Assembly: GCA_017577565.1 (NCBI GenBank)
Contig: PKRH01000004.1
Location: 1 to 55,791 of the forward strand
DNA from: Thermoanaerobacterales bacterium
GTDB lineage: Bacteria > Actinomycetota > Acidimicrobiia > Acidimicrobiales > JACDCH01
Direction: 5' to 3'
DNA length: 55,791 nt
In this document: positions 47,979 to 55,791 of the stretch, in pieces
Position numbering within the stretch: position 1 is the first letter of the stretch
Layout of the letters: each line of letters opens with the position of its first letter
Notes under the pieces: generated by a model
What the model was told of the DNA's origin: nothing
The model's database searches: none
Seen by the model: only the letters and a program-made list of their open reading frames with translations
Program-made: the position numbers and the translations under genes

Positions 47979-50396
47979 ATGGGACGACTGCGGTGGTCGC
48001 GGGCCACGGCCGTGGTGCTGGTGCTGGCCACGGCGGCGAGCGTGGCGGCCTGCCGGCCGCCGTGGCCGGTCGACCGCGACGACCGCCCCGGCGGCTTCGC
48101 CTCGCTGCTGCGCGGCACCGAGGAGGCGCCCTGGGAGGTCCGGCCCGGCGTCGAGCAGATCACGGTCACCGGCGCCGAGCCCGGCCAGCCGCTCACCCTC
48201 TACGGGCCCGGCCGGCGCAAGCTGCTCACCCTGCTGGCCGACGAGCACGGGCAGGCCCACTTCGCCTACGTCCCGCCCCGGCACACGACCCTGCAGTCGG
48301 GGCCCGACCTCGACTTCTCCGAGCTCGACGTCGTCGGCGGCTCGGTCGTCGAGCCCGGCCGCTACGTGATCATCGACGAGACCGCCGAGCCCCGCCTCGC
48401 CTCGCCCGTCATCACGGTGGGCAGCCGGGACGACCTGCCCGACCCGTCGCTCTACGAGCGCCAGGAGCTGACCGGCGCCCGGCTCGACGTGCTCGGCAAC
48501 CCGAAGCCCGGCTCCAGCCTCGAGGACGGCTTCCAGTACCTCGAGATGCGGGACGGCGTGCTGCTCAGCGCCATGGTGCGCTTCCCCGACGAGTCGATCT
48601 ACGGCCCCGGCCCCTGGCCGACGGTCATCGAGTACTCGGGCTACGGGCCCTCCAACCCGGCCTCCGAGGAGCCCGGCGTCCGGCTCGCCCGGGGCTTCGG
48701 CTACGCGACCGTGGCCGTCAACATGCGGGGGACCGGCTGCTCCGGCGGGGTCTTCGACATCTTCAACCCCGCCCAGATGGCCGACGGCTACGACATCGTC
48801 GAGATCGTCGCCCGCCAGCCGTGGGTGAAGGGCGGCAAGGTCGGCATGGTCGGCCTGTCCTACTCCGGCATCAGCCAGCTCTACACCGCCGCCACCAACC
48901 CGCCGCACCTCGCCGCGATCACGCCCCAGTCCGTCATCGCCGACCCGTGGCTGCAGGCCTGGCCGGGCGGGATCTACAACTCCGGCTTCACCGAGCAGTG
49001 GATCCGGGAGCGGGAGGCCGCCGCCGCGCCGGGCGGGACCGACTGGGTCGAGCAGCGGATCGCGGCGGGCGACGAGACCTGCGCCGCCCACCAGGTGCTG
49101 CGGGCGCAGAACCCGGACTTCGAGTCCATGGTCAAGGCGCTGTCCGCCTACAACGACGCGGCCGCCGCCCGGGACCTGCGCCGGCTCGTGCCCGACATCG
49201 AGGCGCCGGTCTTCATCACCGGCGCCTTCCAGGACGAGCAGACCGGCCCGCAGTTCACCGCCATGCTCGACGAGTTCCACGACGCCGAGGTGCTGCGGGT
49301 CAACCTCTGGAACGGCCGCCACCCCGACGGCTACGGCCCGGCCAACGTCATGTCCTGGTTCGAGTTCCTCGAGCTGTACGTCGCCGACCGGGTCCCGCGC
49401 CTGCACCCGCTGCTGCGGGCCGCGCTGCCGCCGATCCTCGCCGACCAGTTCGACCTCGCCGACGTCGAGCTGCCGCCCGACCGGTTCGCCCACCTCGGCG
49501 ACGACGTCGAGGCCGCCCGGGCCGCCTACGAGGCCGAGGACCCGGTGCGGGTCATGTTCGAGAGCGGCATCGGCGCCAACGAGATCGGCGAGCCCGGCGG
49601 CACCTTCGAGCTGACCTTCGACTCCTGGCCGCCCCCGGCCGCCGAGGAGACGACCTTCTACCTCGGGCCCGACGAGACCCTGACGCCCGAGCGTCCCCGG
49701 GGGCGGAGCGGCGGCACCGACGGCTTCCGCTTCGACCCCGACGCCGGGGGCTCGACGCTGTTCGGCGGGACCGGTCGCTACCCGCTCATGGCCCGGCTGT
49801 GGGACACCATGGAGTGGACGCGGTTCGAGCCGGGGGAGGAGCTGTCCTACCTGACCGCGCCGTTCGAGGAGGACACGGTCTTCGCCGGGCCCGCGGTCGC
49901 CGACCTCTACGTCGCGTCCGACGCCTCCGACGTGCACGTCCAGGTGTCGGTGTCCGAGGTGCGGCCCGACGGCACCGAGTACCTGGTGCAGAACGGCTGG
50001 CTCGACATCGGCCACCGGGCCGAGGACCGCCGCCGCAGCGACGGCCTCGAGGTCGTGCACCGGTTCACCGAGGACGCCTACGAGCCGCTGCGGCCGGGCC
50101 GCTTCGTGCGGGCCCGCATCGACATCCCGTCGTTCGCCCACGCCTTCCGGGCCGGCTCCCGGCTCCGGCTGAGCATCGCCACGCCGGGCCGCAACCACGC
50201 GACGTGGGAGTTCGCCAACCCCGACGATGGCACGGTCCCGACCCACCGGGTGGCCCGCAGCGCGTCGATGCCGTCGGCGCTGGTGCTGTCCCGCCTGGAG
50301 GGGGTCGACGTGCCGGCGGTCGAGCCGGCGCCCTGCCCCGGCCTGCGGGGCCAGGCGTGCCGGCCGTTCGTGCCCACCGACAACATGGCCGCCTGA
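47979..50396 (+). CDS. Lipoprotein hydrolase, CocE/NonD (X-Pro dipeptidyl-peptidase) family
   Basis: An 805-residue exported hydrolase. Signal peptide MGRLRWSRATAVVLVLATAA ending in the lipobox SVAAC (Cys25). After a ~150-residue beta-rich lead (about 115-205 resembling other family members' entry domain), the alpha/beta hydrolase core has the nucleophile Ser in GMVGLSYSGISQLY, preceded by VAVNMRGTGCSGG. The C-terminal galactose-binding-like jelly roll, as in the X-Pro dipeptidyl-peptidase C-domain, includes TAPFEEDTVFAGPAVADLYV. Likely an esterase or peptidase acting outside the membrane; substrate unknown. ATG with strong ribosome site. Confidence 0.88.
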   Translation: MGRLRWSRATAVVLVLATAASVAACRPPWPVDRDDRPGGFASLLRGTEEAPWEVRPGVEQITVTGAEPGQPLTLYGPGRRKLLTLLADEHGQAHFAYVPPRHTTLQSGPDLDFSELDVVGGSVVEPGRYVIIDETAEPRLASPVITVGSRDDLPDPSLYERQELTGARLDVLGNPKPGSSLEDGFQYLEMRDGVLLSAMVRFPDESIYGPGPWPTVIEYSGYGPSNPASEEPGVRLARGFGYATVAVNMRGTGCSGGVFDIFNPAQMADGYDIVEIVARQPWVKGGKVGMVGLSYSGISQLYTAATNPPHLAAITPQSVIADPWLQAWPGGIYNSGFTEQWIREREAAAAPGGTDWVEQRIAAGDETCAAHQVLRAQNPDFESMVKALSAYNDAAAARDLRRLVPDIEAPVFITGAFQDEQTGPQFTAMLDEFHDAEVLRVNLWNGRHPDGYGPANVMSWFEFLELYVADRVPRLHPLLRAALPPILADQFDLADVELPPDRFAHLGDDVEAARAAYEAEDPVRVMFESGIGANEIGEPGGTFELTFDSWPPPAAEETTFYLGPDETLTPERPRGRSGGTDGFRFDPDAGGSTLFGGTGRYPLMARLWDTMEWTRFEPGEELSYLTAPFEEDTVFAGPAVADLYVASDASDVHVQVSVSEVRPDGTEYLVQNGWLDIGHRAEDRRRSDGLEVVHRFTEDAYEPLRPGRFVRARIDIPSFAHAFRAGSRLRLSIATPGRNHATWEFANPDDGTVPTHRVARSASMPSALVLSRLEGVDVPAVEPAPCPGLRGQACRPFVPTDNMAA

Positions 50397-50446
50397 GGCG
50401 TCGCGGGGCGGGGCCCGGCAGGTGCGGGACGCCGGTGGCCCCGCCC

Positions 50447-50452
50447 TACGAT
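50447..50452 (+). promoter_or_regulatory. -10 box, leaderless start of the zinc-ribbon membrane protein gene
   Basis: TACGAT followed by 6 nt and GTG 50459. Confidence 0.4.
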
Positions 50453-50458
50453 GGCCGC

Positions 50459-50800
50459 GTGGCCGACGCCCGCCGACGTCCGAGGATCACGTGGCCGACC
50501 GTGGCCACCCTGGCCGTCGCGGGCGTCGCCGCGTGGCTGCTCACCCGGGCCAGCCCGCTGGCCGTCGCGCTGGCGGTCGTGGCCGGCTGGGTCATCCTCA
50601 AGCTCGGGTTCGCCGTGCTGGGCGGCCTGGCGACGCCGCCGCCCGAGCCCCCGCCGCCCGGCGAGCTCCGCAAGGTGCGCCTGCTCTACCGGTGCTCGCT
50701 GTGTGGCACCGAGGTGCGGATGACGACCGCCAACGCCGAGGACCCCGAGCCGCCGCGGCACTGCATGGAGGACATGGACCTCGTCTCGGTGAGCGACTGA
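50459..50800 (+). CDS. Small membrane protein with C-terminal zinc-ribbon-like motif
   Basis: A 113-residue protein. Two hydrophobic helices (TVATLAVAGVAAWLLT and LAVALAVVAGWVILKLGFAVL) are followed by a Pro linker and a short domain LLYRCSLCGTEVRM ... RHCMEDMDLV. The CxxC and the later His-Cys pair suggest a zinc site. I do not recognise a named family. GTG start with TACGAT 6 nt upstream. It sits at the place before crgA and converges on it. Confidence 0.65.
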   Translation: MADARRRPRITWPTVATLAVAGVAAWLLTRASPLAVALAVVAGWVILKLGFAVLGGLATPPPEPPPPGELRKVRLLYRCSLCGTEVRMTTANAEDPEPPRHCMEDMDLVSVSD

Positions 50801-50813
50801 CCGCTCGCCGACC

Positions 50814-50832
50814 GCCGGCCGCTCGCGCCGGC
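50814..50832. terminator. Hairpin between convergent genes
   Basis: GCCGGC-CGCTCGC-GCCGGC, 6-bp stem, 14 nt past the zinc-ribbon gene. Confidence 0.3.
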
Positions 50833-50870
50833 AGCTCGGGTGCCAGGTTTCCTCACACCCTGTGGACAAG

Positions 50871-50879
50871 CCTGGGGAC
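50871..50879 (-). promoter_or_regulatory. Perfect actinobacterial DnaA box
   Basis: TGTGGACAA, the complement of TTGTCCACA, the consensus DnaA box of Streptomyces and mycobacteria. It lies in the convergent gap before crgA, about 50 kb from dnaA, in an AT-richer patch. Confidence 0.5.
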
Positions 50880-50889
50880 GCGTAACATC

Positions 50890-50909
50890 GATGTAACTTC
50901 GGTCACATC
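50890..50909. terminator. UUCG-tetraloop hairpin in the crgA 3' gap
   Basis: GATGTAAC-TTCG-GTCACATC: 7 base pairs with one A-C mismatch and a C(UUCG)G loop. It could end crgA transcription or be part of a small RNA. Confidence 0.4.
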
Positions 50910-50951
50910 CGCGTCACCGGATCGCGCGCGTACGGCCACGCTGCGGAGCCG

Positions 50952-51248
50952 TCAGCGGTACTGCGTGGCGGTGATGATGCCGCCGCAGATGGCCAGGAGG
51001 CCGACGCCGAGGTACGCGTTGCTCATCCCGCCCGGCAGCACGTCGAGGTAGTTGAGGAAGATCACGACCAGGCCGAGGACGAGCAGCGAGAACATCGTCA
51101 CCGGCACCCACGCCGGGCTGGAGCGCTGCTCGCGGGGGATCGGCGGTGTGTAGCGGCCCGACGGGGTGGGCGTGTCGGTCCGCGCGGGGCGCGCCTTCGG
51201 CGTCACGCGGCCGCCGCCCTTGACGCGGCGCTTGGCAGGCTTGGCCAT
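50952..51248 (-). CDS. crgA: Cell division protein CrgA
   Basis: Small actinobacterial divisome protein that bridges FtsZ, FtsQ/FtsI and wall synthesis, 98 residues. The basic N-terminus MAKPAKRRVKGGGRVTPKA is followed by SPAWVPVTMFSLLVLGLVVIF (first helix), NYLDVLPGG and a second helix (AYLGVGLLAICGGIITATQ), the usual CrgA topology. ATG start with TAACCT 7 nt upstream, so leaderless. It lies near pabA as Rv0011c does in M. tuberculosis. Its presence is a strong sign of Actinomycetota. Confidence 0.93.
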   Translation of the reverse strand: MAKPAKRRVKGGGRVTPKARPARTDTPTPSGRYTPPIPREQRSSPAWVPVTMFSLLVLGLVVIFLNYLDVLPGGMSNAYLGVGLLAICGGIITATQYR

Positions 51249-51255
51249 GGCGACG

Positions 51256-51261
51256 AGGTTA
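51256..51261 (-). promoter_or_regulatory. -10 box, leaderless start of crgA
   Basis: TAACCT on the minus strand, 7 nt before ATG 51248. Confidence 0.45.
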
Positions 51262-51312
51262 GACGGCGCGGCATCGTCGCCTTCCGGCCCTGCGTCCGCG
51301 AGAGTGTGTGGT

Positions 51313-52896
51313 GTGAGCGCCACGCTCGCGGCCATCGACATCGGCACCAACTCGGTGCACCTCGTCGTGGCCCGCGTCGACGACGACCGCCTCGACGTGC
51401 TCGAGAGCGAGCGCGAGATGGTGCGGCTCGGGTCGTCCGCCGGCGACATGAAGCGCCTAGCCCCCGACGCCATCGACCGGGGCATCGCCGCGCTGCGCCG
51501 GTTCGCCCAGGTGGCGGCCATCCACGGCGCGCCCGTGCGGGCGGTGGCGACCTCCGCCGTGCGCGAGGCCGAGAACCGGGACGAGTTCCTCGAGCGGGCC
51601 CGGGCCGTCGGCGTCGAGGTCGACGTCATCTCCGGGTTCGAGGAGGCCCGGCTGATCCACCTCGGGGTGCTGCGGGCCGTGCCGGTGTTCGACCGACGGG
51701 TCCTCGTGTGCGACATCGGCGGGGGCTCGACCGAGCTGGTCGTCGGCGTCGGCACCGACGTGCTGACCTCGCGCAGCCTGAAGATGGGCGCCATCCGCCT
51801 GACCCAGCGGCACTTCCCCGGCGGCCGGGTGTCGAAGCGGGGGGTCGAGGCGTGCCGCCGCGACGTGCAGGCGCTGCTGGCGCCGGTCGCGCCCCGGCTG
51901 CGGCGGGCCGGGGTCGAGGTCTTCGTCGGGTCGTCCGGGACCATCGAGACGATCGTGGCGATGGCCGCCGCCCGGGCGGCGGCGCGCGACGGCCGCCCGC
52001 CGCCCCGGACGCTCAACGCCACGACCGTCTCCCGGGACGACGTCGACGAGGTCGTGCGGCGGCTGCTGAAGGCGCCGACCGCGAAGGAGCGGGCCCGCAT
52101 CCCCGGCCTCGACGCCCGCCGGGCCGACATCATCCTCGGCGGCTCGCTGATCCTCGAGCAGGTGATGCACGTCCTCGACGTCGGCGAGGTCACCTTCTCG
52201 TCCAACGCCCTGCGCGAGGGCGTGCTGCTCGACACCTGGCGCCGCCGGCACGGCGGCTCGCTCCACCACCTCTCCGACTTGCGCCGGCGCAGCGTGCTGC
52301 AGCTCGCCGGGCGCATGGACGAGGACCCGGCCCACTCGGCGCAGGTCGCCGACCTGGCCCTCCAGCTGTTCGACGCCACCGCCGGGCTGCACGGGCTGGG
52401 TGACGACAGCCGGGAGGTGCTCCACGCCGCCGCGCTGCTCGCCAACGTCGGCCTGTTCGTGTCGCACGCCGGGCACCACAGGCACAGCTACTACCTGATC
52501 CGCAACAGCGAGCTCCTCCTCGGCTTCACCGACCACGAGATCGAGCTCATCGCCCTCGTGGCCCGCTACCACCGCAAGTCGCACCCGAAGCGGAAGCACC
52601 CGGAGTTCGCCGCGCTCGCCCCCGAGGACCAGCGCCGCGTCCGGGTGCTGGCCGGCCTGCTGCGGGTCGCGGTCGGCCTCGACCGCAACCACGGCGCCCG
52701 GGTCGCCGCGGTGGGCGCCCGCACCGACGGCGACCGGCTGGTCGTCGAGGCCGTGCCGGCCGAGGGGCAGGACGTGTCGCTCGAGCTCTACGCGGCCAAC
52801 GCCCGCAGCGCCCTGCTGTCCGAGGCGCTCGACCGGCCGGTGGCGGTGGTCGCACGCGCCGGCGCCGAGCCCGAGCCCCTCGGCGCCCCGGCCTGA
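51313..52896 (+). CDS. Exopolyphosphatase / pppGpp phosphatase (Ppx/GppA) with HD domain
   Basis: A 527-residue ASKHA-fold phosphatase that degrades polyphosphate or pppGpp. N-terminal AIDIGTNSVHLVVARV (phosphate 1), VCDIGGGSTELVVGVG (phosphate 2) and FVGSSGTIETIVAM mark the Ppx/GppA domain (about residues 5-310). A C-terminal HD-type domain follows: EDPAHSAQVADLALQLF, HAAALLANVG and ARYHRKSHPK. The two-domain form is that of longer Ppx/GppA enzymes; many actinobacterial Ppx proteins lack the HD part. GTG 51313 is chosen just before the conserved start. Divergent from crgA with 64 bp between. Confidence 0.9.
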   Translation: MSATLAAIDIGTNSVHLVVARVDDDRLDVLESEREMVRLGSSAGDMKRLAPDAIDRGIAALRRFAQVAAIHGAPVRAVATSAVREAENRDEFLERARAVGVEVDVISGFEEARLIHLGVLRAVPVFDRRVLVCDIGGGSTELVVGVGTDVLTSRSLKMGAIRLTQRHFPGGRVSKRGVEACRRDVQALLAPVAPRLRRAGVEVFVGSSGTIETIVAMAAARAAARDGRPPPRTLNATTVSRDDVDEVVRRLLKAPTAKERARIPGLDARRADIILGGSLILEQVMHVLDVGEVTFSSNALREGVLLDTWRRRHGGSLHHLSDLRRRSVLQLAGRMDEDPAHSAQVADLALQLFDATAGLHGLGDDSREVLHAAALLANVGLFVSHAGHHRHSYYLIRNSELLLGFTDHEIELIALVARYHRKSHPKRKHPEFAALAPEDQRRVRVLAGLLRVAVGLDRNHGARVAAVGARTDGDRLVVEAVPAEGQDVSLELYAANARSALLSEALDRPVAVVARAGAEPEPLGAPA

Positions 52897-52938
52897 GCGC
52901 CGGCCGCCCCGGGCCGGGCCCGCCGGCCGGCGCCCGGG

Positions 52939-52944
52939 TACAGT
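52939..52944 (+). promoter_or_regulatory. -10 box of the leader ORF/FkbM transcript
   Basis: TACAGT followed by 8 nt and ATG 52953 of the mini-ORF. Confidence 0.45.
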
Positions 52945-52952
52945 CGCCGCCC

Positions 52953-52985
52953 ATGGCCGGGCGACGCTGGGGAGGAGCACCGTGA
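52953..52985 (+). CDS. Leaderless 10-codon leader ORF before the FkbM gene
   Basis: ATG at 52953, 8 nt after a TACAGT box, encodes MAGRRWGGAP and stops with TGA at 52983-52985. That stop overlaps the GTG start of the FkbM gene (GTGA). The ribosome site for FkbM (GGGGAGGAG) lies inside the mini-ORF. The arrangement suggests that ribosomes loaded on the leaderless ATG hand over to the main gene, or that the peptide acts as a leader. Evidence is positional only; expression is not shown. Confidence 0.45.
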   Translation: MAGRRWGGAP

Positions 52986-53965
52986 CGGCGATGGACCGGG
53001 CGCTCGCCGTGCTCGACCGGGCCGGGATCTCGCTGACCCTGGTCGACGTCGGCGCGTCGCTGGAGCCCTTCCGCGCCTTCCGCCCCCTGCTCGGCCACGC
53101 CACCTACGTGGGCTTCGACCCCGACCGGCGCGAGATGCACACCGAGGCGAGCGAGCGCGGCCGGCGGGTGGTCGTCGACAAGGCGGTCGTCGCCGAGCCC
53201 GACCGCGCCACCGCCCGCTTCTTCCTCACCGCCAACCCCACGGCGTCGAGCACCCTGCGCCCGCTGGAGGACGCGGCGGCCCCGTGGCTGCACGCCTACC
53301 GCTTCGGCGTCGTGCGCGAGGTCGAGGTGCCGGCCACGACGCTCGGCCGGGCGCTGGCCGACGCCGGGCTGGCCCGGGTCGACTGGCTGAAGCTCGACAC
53401 CCAGGGCACCGACCTCCGCCTGCTCGCGAGCCTGGACGAGCCGCTCCTGGCCACGGTCATGGCGGTGGACGCCGAGCCCGGGATCGACCCCTACTACGAG
53501 GGCGAGGACACCTTCGGCGACCTGCACCGCTGGATGGTCGAGCGGGGCTTCTGGCTCGCCGACCTCGAGCTCACCGAGGCGGTGCGGCTGCGGGCCGGCA
53601 CCTGCGAGGCGATGCTGCGCCCCCGCACGAAGCTCGACCGGCGGCGCCTCGAGTTCGCGCTGAAGCCCAGCCCGGTGGCCGTCGGGCCCCGCTACCTCCG
53701 CACCTTGGCGTGGCTCGAGAAGGTCGGGGCGCCGCGCGAGGACTACCTGCGCCTGTGGGCCTGCGCCTTCGCCTCGGGCAACCACCCCTACGCCCTCGAC
53801 GTCGCCGTCGAGTGCCGCGAGCGCCACGGCGACGACCCCGACGTCACCGAGCTGATCGACCTCAGCGTGCGCCGCAACCGGGCCGACGCCCGCCGGGGCC
53901 TGTGGCGGCTGGCCCGGAAGGTCACGCCCCGCAACGTCCGGCGCTTCCTGACCAAGCCCTACTGA
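52982..53965 (+). CDS. FkbM-family methyltransferase
   Basis: SAM-dependent methyltransferase-like protein of 327 residues. SAM-binding VDVGASLEPFRAF and the acidic second strand VGFDPDRREM, then VDWLKLDTQGTDLRLL, the FkbM family core; targets in this family are often sugars or polyketides. About 100 C-terminal residues beyond the domain are helical and basic. GTG start with ribosome site GGGGAGGAG 5 nt upstream and a mini-ORF overlapping the start. The neighbouring glycosyltransferase hints at glycan modification. Confidence 0.85.
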   Translation: MTAMDRALAVLDRAGISLTLVDVGASLEPFRAFRPLLGHATYVGFDPDRREMHTEASERGRRVVVDKAVVAEPDRATARFFLTANPTASSTLRPLEDAAAPWLHAYRFGVVREVEVPATTLGRALADAGLARVDWLKLDTQGTDLRLLASLDEPLLATVMAVDAEPGIDPYYEGEDTFGDLHRWMVERGFWLADLELTEAVRLRAGTCEAMLRPRTKLDRRRLEFALKPSPVAVGPRYLRTLAWLEKVGAPREDYLRLWACAFASGNHPYALDVAVECRERHGDDPDVTELIDLSVRRNRADARRGLWRLARKVTPRNVRRFLTKPY

Positions 53966-54018
53966 CGGCGGCCCGAGGCCCGGGGGACGGGGGCCGCCGG
54001 GGCGCCGGCGCCGCCCGG

Positions 54019-54024
54019 TAGCCT
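54019..54024 (+). promoter_or_regulatory. -10 box, leaderless start of pabA
   Basis: TAGCCT followed by 8 nt and GTG 54033. Confidence 0.45.
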
Positions 54025-54032
54025 CGGCGGCC

Positions 54033-54623
54033 GTGGCGCCGCGGGTCCTCGTCATCGACAACTACGACAGCTTCGTCTACAACCTCGTCCAGTACCTGGG
54101 CGAGCTGGGGGCCGAGCCCCTGGTGCACCGGTGCGACGCGCTGACCCTCGAGCAGATCGTCGAGCTCGACCCCGACGCCGTGCTGATCTCGCCCGGTCCC
54201 GGCCGCCCCGAGGACGCGGGTGTGTCGAACGCGGTCATCGAGCACTTCGCCGGCCGCCGGCCCGTGCTCGGCGTCTGCCTCGGCCACCAGTGCATCGGGC
54301 AGGTCTACGGCGGGCGGGTCGTGCGGGCGCCGGAGATCATGCACGGCAAGACGTCCCTCGTCCACCACGACGGCACCGGCGTGTTCGCCGGGCTGCCGTC
54401 GCCGTTCGAGGCGACCCGCTACCACAGCCTCGTGGTCGAGCGCGAGACGCTGCCCGACGTGCTCCAGGTGACCGCCTGGACCGACGACGGCGTCGTCATG
54501 GGCCTGCGCCACCGCGAGCTCGGCGTCGAGGGCGTGCAGTTCCACCCCGAGTCGGTGCTCACCGCCCGGGGGCACGACCTGCTGCGCAACTTCCTCGCCG
54601 GGGCCGGCGCCCCCACCGGCTGA
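54033..54623 (+). CDS. pabA: Glutamine amidotransferase subunit PabA/TrpG
   Basis: Class I glutamine amidotransferase, 196 residues, delivering ammonia to aminodeoxychorismate synthase (folate) or anthranilate synthase. Motifs: VIDNYDSFVYNLVQYLGELG, ISPGPGRPEDAG (oxyanion region), nucleophile Cys82 in GVCLGHQCIGQ, and the His/Glu pair in GVQFHPESVLT. In actinobacteria the copy near crgA (Rv0013) is named trpG/pabA. GTG start, leaderless-type -10 box. It is convergent with the glycosyltransferase gene. Confidence 0.92.
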   Translation: MAPRVLVIDNYDSFVYNLVQYLGELGAEPLVHRCDALTLEQIVELDPDAVLISPGPGRPEDAGVSNAVIEHFAGRRPVLGVCLGHQCIGQVYGGRVVRAPEIMHGKTSLVHHDGTGVFAGLPSPFEATRYHSLVVERETLPDVLQVTAWTDDGVVMGLRHRELGVEGVQFHPESVLTARGHDLLRNFLAGAGAPTG

Positions 54624-54634
54624 CGGCCGGCGGG

Positions 54635-55791
54635 TCAGCCCCGGCCGTCCGCCCCGTCGTCGGTGGCGCCCCGCAGCGGCTTCAGCGTGCAGGGCCAGGC
54701 CACCCGGTTGTAGGGCGGCGGGTCCTCGTGCATGGCGTCGAGCCGGCAGGCGATGTCGTTGACCAGCAGCCCGGGCACGAGCGCCGGGTCCCAGCGGCCG
54801 GAGCGGGCGACCTCGGCCTCGTCGGGGGCGAGGGGCCGGAAGGCCACCAGCCCGTTGACGGCGACCGCTACCACCAGCACCCACAGGAACCGGCGGTGGT
54901 TGCGCCGCGTCGCGCCCAGCCACAGCAGCAGGCCGAGCAGCGCGGGCAGCAGGTGGTTGTACTTCCAGGGCAGCACGAAGAAGAGCGCCTCGCTGACCGC
55001 GAAGGCACCGACGCCGAGGCGCAGCAGCGGGTCGTCGCCCCACCGGCGCAGCGCCGCCACCAGCGCGGGGGCGGCGACCGCGACGACCACGAGCAGGGCC
55101 GGGCCGGCGGTGGCGTAGTTCTTGTAGGCGAAGCGGCCCAGGTTGTTGGCCACGCCCCGCCAGCCCTCGGCGGTGTCGAGGACCTCGGCCGAGCGGTCGT
55201 AGGCCAGCCACGAGGGGACGTACAGCAGCACGCTCAGGGGCAGGGCCACGAGCGCCGCCCGGGCGCACCGGCGCCGGTGGGCCGGGTCCCAGCCGTCGGC
55301 CACCAGCACTGCGGCGACGAGCAGGGCCGACGACAGCCGGGTGCCGACGGCGAGGGCGAGCAGCACGCCGGCGGGCACGGGCCGGTCGCGCCCGAGCCAG
55401 AGCGCGCCCCAGACGAGGAACGCCGTCGCCCACACGAAGTCGGCGGTCGAGGTGGACGCGATGAGCGTGGCCGGCGAGACGAGGAAGGCCACCGCCAGCA
55501 CGTCGCCGTTGACGTGGCCCCACTCCCGCACGAGCCGGGCGATGCCGAGGACGGTCGCCCCGCCCGCGACCGCGGTCGCCAGGTTGATCAGGAGGTGGCC
55601 GCCGATCGGGTCGAGGGCGGCGACGACGGCCTCGAAGACCGGGACGCCCGGCGGGCGGGACGGTAGGTAGTCGCCCCGGCGGATGCTCTCGCCCGCCCGC
55701 AGCACGTCGGGCACGTCGATGTCGGTCCCGTAGCCCATCCAGAGGACGGGGAGGGTCAGCGCGGCGGTCAGCGCGGCGAGGGCCCGGTCGC
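54635..55791 (-). CDS. GT-C-type membrane glycosyltransferase, 5'-truncated
   Basis: Multi-spanning protein; the window holds at least 385 codons and the start lies beyond its end (the frame stays open to 55791, reading ...ALTAALTLPVLWMGYGTDIDV). The first loop GTDIDVPDVLRAGESIRRGDYLPSRPPG, with acidic residues after the first helix, and about nine following hydrophobic segments resemble polyprenyl-phosphate-dependent GT-C enzymes (GT39/87-like mannosyl- or arabinosyltransferases). The C-terminal soluble tail is short (PPPYNRVAWPCTLKPLRG). Donor and acceptor are unknown. The start codon ATG at 55738 should not be taken as the true one. Confidence 0.75.
   Translation of the reverse strand, partial: DRALAALTAALTLPVLWMGYGTDIDVPDVLRAGESIRRGDYLPSRPPGVPVFEAVVAALDPIGGHLLINLATAVAGGATVLGIARLVREWGHVNGDVLAVAFLVSPATLIASTSTADFVWATAFLVWGALWLGRDRPVPAGVLLALAVGTRLSSALLVAAVLVADGWDPAHRRRCARAALVALPLSVLLYVPSWLAYDRSAEVLDTAEGWRGVANNLGRFAYKNYATAGPALLVVVAVAAPALVAALRRWGDDPLLRLGVGAFAVSEALFFVLPWKYNHLLPALLGLLLWLGATRRNHRRFLWVLVVAVAVNGLVAFRPLAPDEAEVARSGRWDPALVPGLLVNDIACRLDAMHEDPPPYNRVAWPCTLKPLRGATDDGADGRG

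Noticed and set aside
55638..55738. ATG at 55738 as the true start of the glycosyltransferase
   Set aside because: The frame continues without a stop to the window edge and reads as a plausible first membrane helix, so the gene is cut by the window.

Overview
The window is a very high-GC (well above 70% by eye) bacterial chromosome segment starting at the replication-initiation gene dnaA. The order dnaA-dnaN-recF-DUF721-gyrB-gyrA-DUF3566-tRNA-Ile, followed much later by tRNA-Ala, crgA and pabA/trpG, is the replication-origin neighbourhood of Actinomycetota (compare the M. tuberculosis Rv0001-Rv0013 region). CrgA, the DUF3566 protein, an InhA-like enoyl reductase, a mycothiol-dependent-type DinB protein and many leaderless-looking promoters support an actinobacterium. 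A deep-branching class such as Acidimicrobiia is my inference, not something proved here.

Layout. 1-8.7 kb: DNA replication and topology genes on the + strand; the first ~200 bases look like a damaged contig end. 8.8-12.6 kb: a TadE-like/M15 peptidase fusion, the DUF3566 membrane protein, tRNA-Ile(GAU), a small membrane protein, a saccharopine-dehydrogenase-like protein and a DUF3105 lipoprotein. 12.6-14.2 kb (-): a mycothiol-dependent-isomerase-family protein and a HisN-type phosphatase. 14.3-21.7 kb (-): a compact type II fatty-acid synthase operon, in transcription order fabD, a biotinyl-domain-like gene, fabH, fabG, acpP, fabF, accD-like, inhA/fabI-like, fabZ. Most junctions are start/stop overlaps. 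A regulator with two MerR-type helix-turn-helix domains is divergent from it. 22.7-34.7 kb: a PLP enzyme of the cysteine-synthase family, two family-VIII-esterase/beta-lactamase paralogues, prfC, a lipoprotein tripeptidylpeptidase-like hydrolase, a VanY peptidase, tRNA-Ala(UGC), DUF6448, an M23 peptidase, a diiron-type MBL protein and TrpB2. 34.7-40 kb: a membrane-anchored trypsin-like protease and a PadR/ABC-ATPase/FtsX-permease operon. 40-44.6 kb: CsaA-like protein, SF2 helicase, HU with a lysine-rich tail, ECF sigma factor plus putative anti-sigma factor. 44.6-47.7 kb: divergent fadD/fadA around a palindromic operator. 48-55.8 kb: CocE-type lipoprotein hydrolase, zinc-ribbon membrane protein, crgA, Ppx/GppA, FkbM methyltransferase, pabA and a truncated GT-C glycosyltransferase.

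Two themes stand out. First, the FAS-II operon carries a biotin-carrier-like protein with no lysine at all, so it cannot be biotinylated, and its likely regulator is a double-MerR protein rather than the FasR/MabR-type regulators known from other actinobacteria. Second, about a dozen genes have a TANNNT box 6-8 nt before the start codon, the signature of leaderless transcripts. One of these is a 10-codon leader ORF whose stop overlaps the start of the FkbM gene. No insertion sequence, prophage, CRISPR array or other obvious mobile element was seen.
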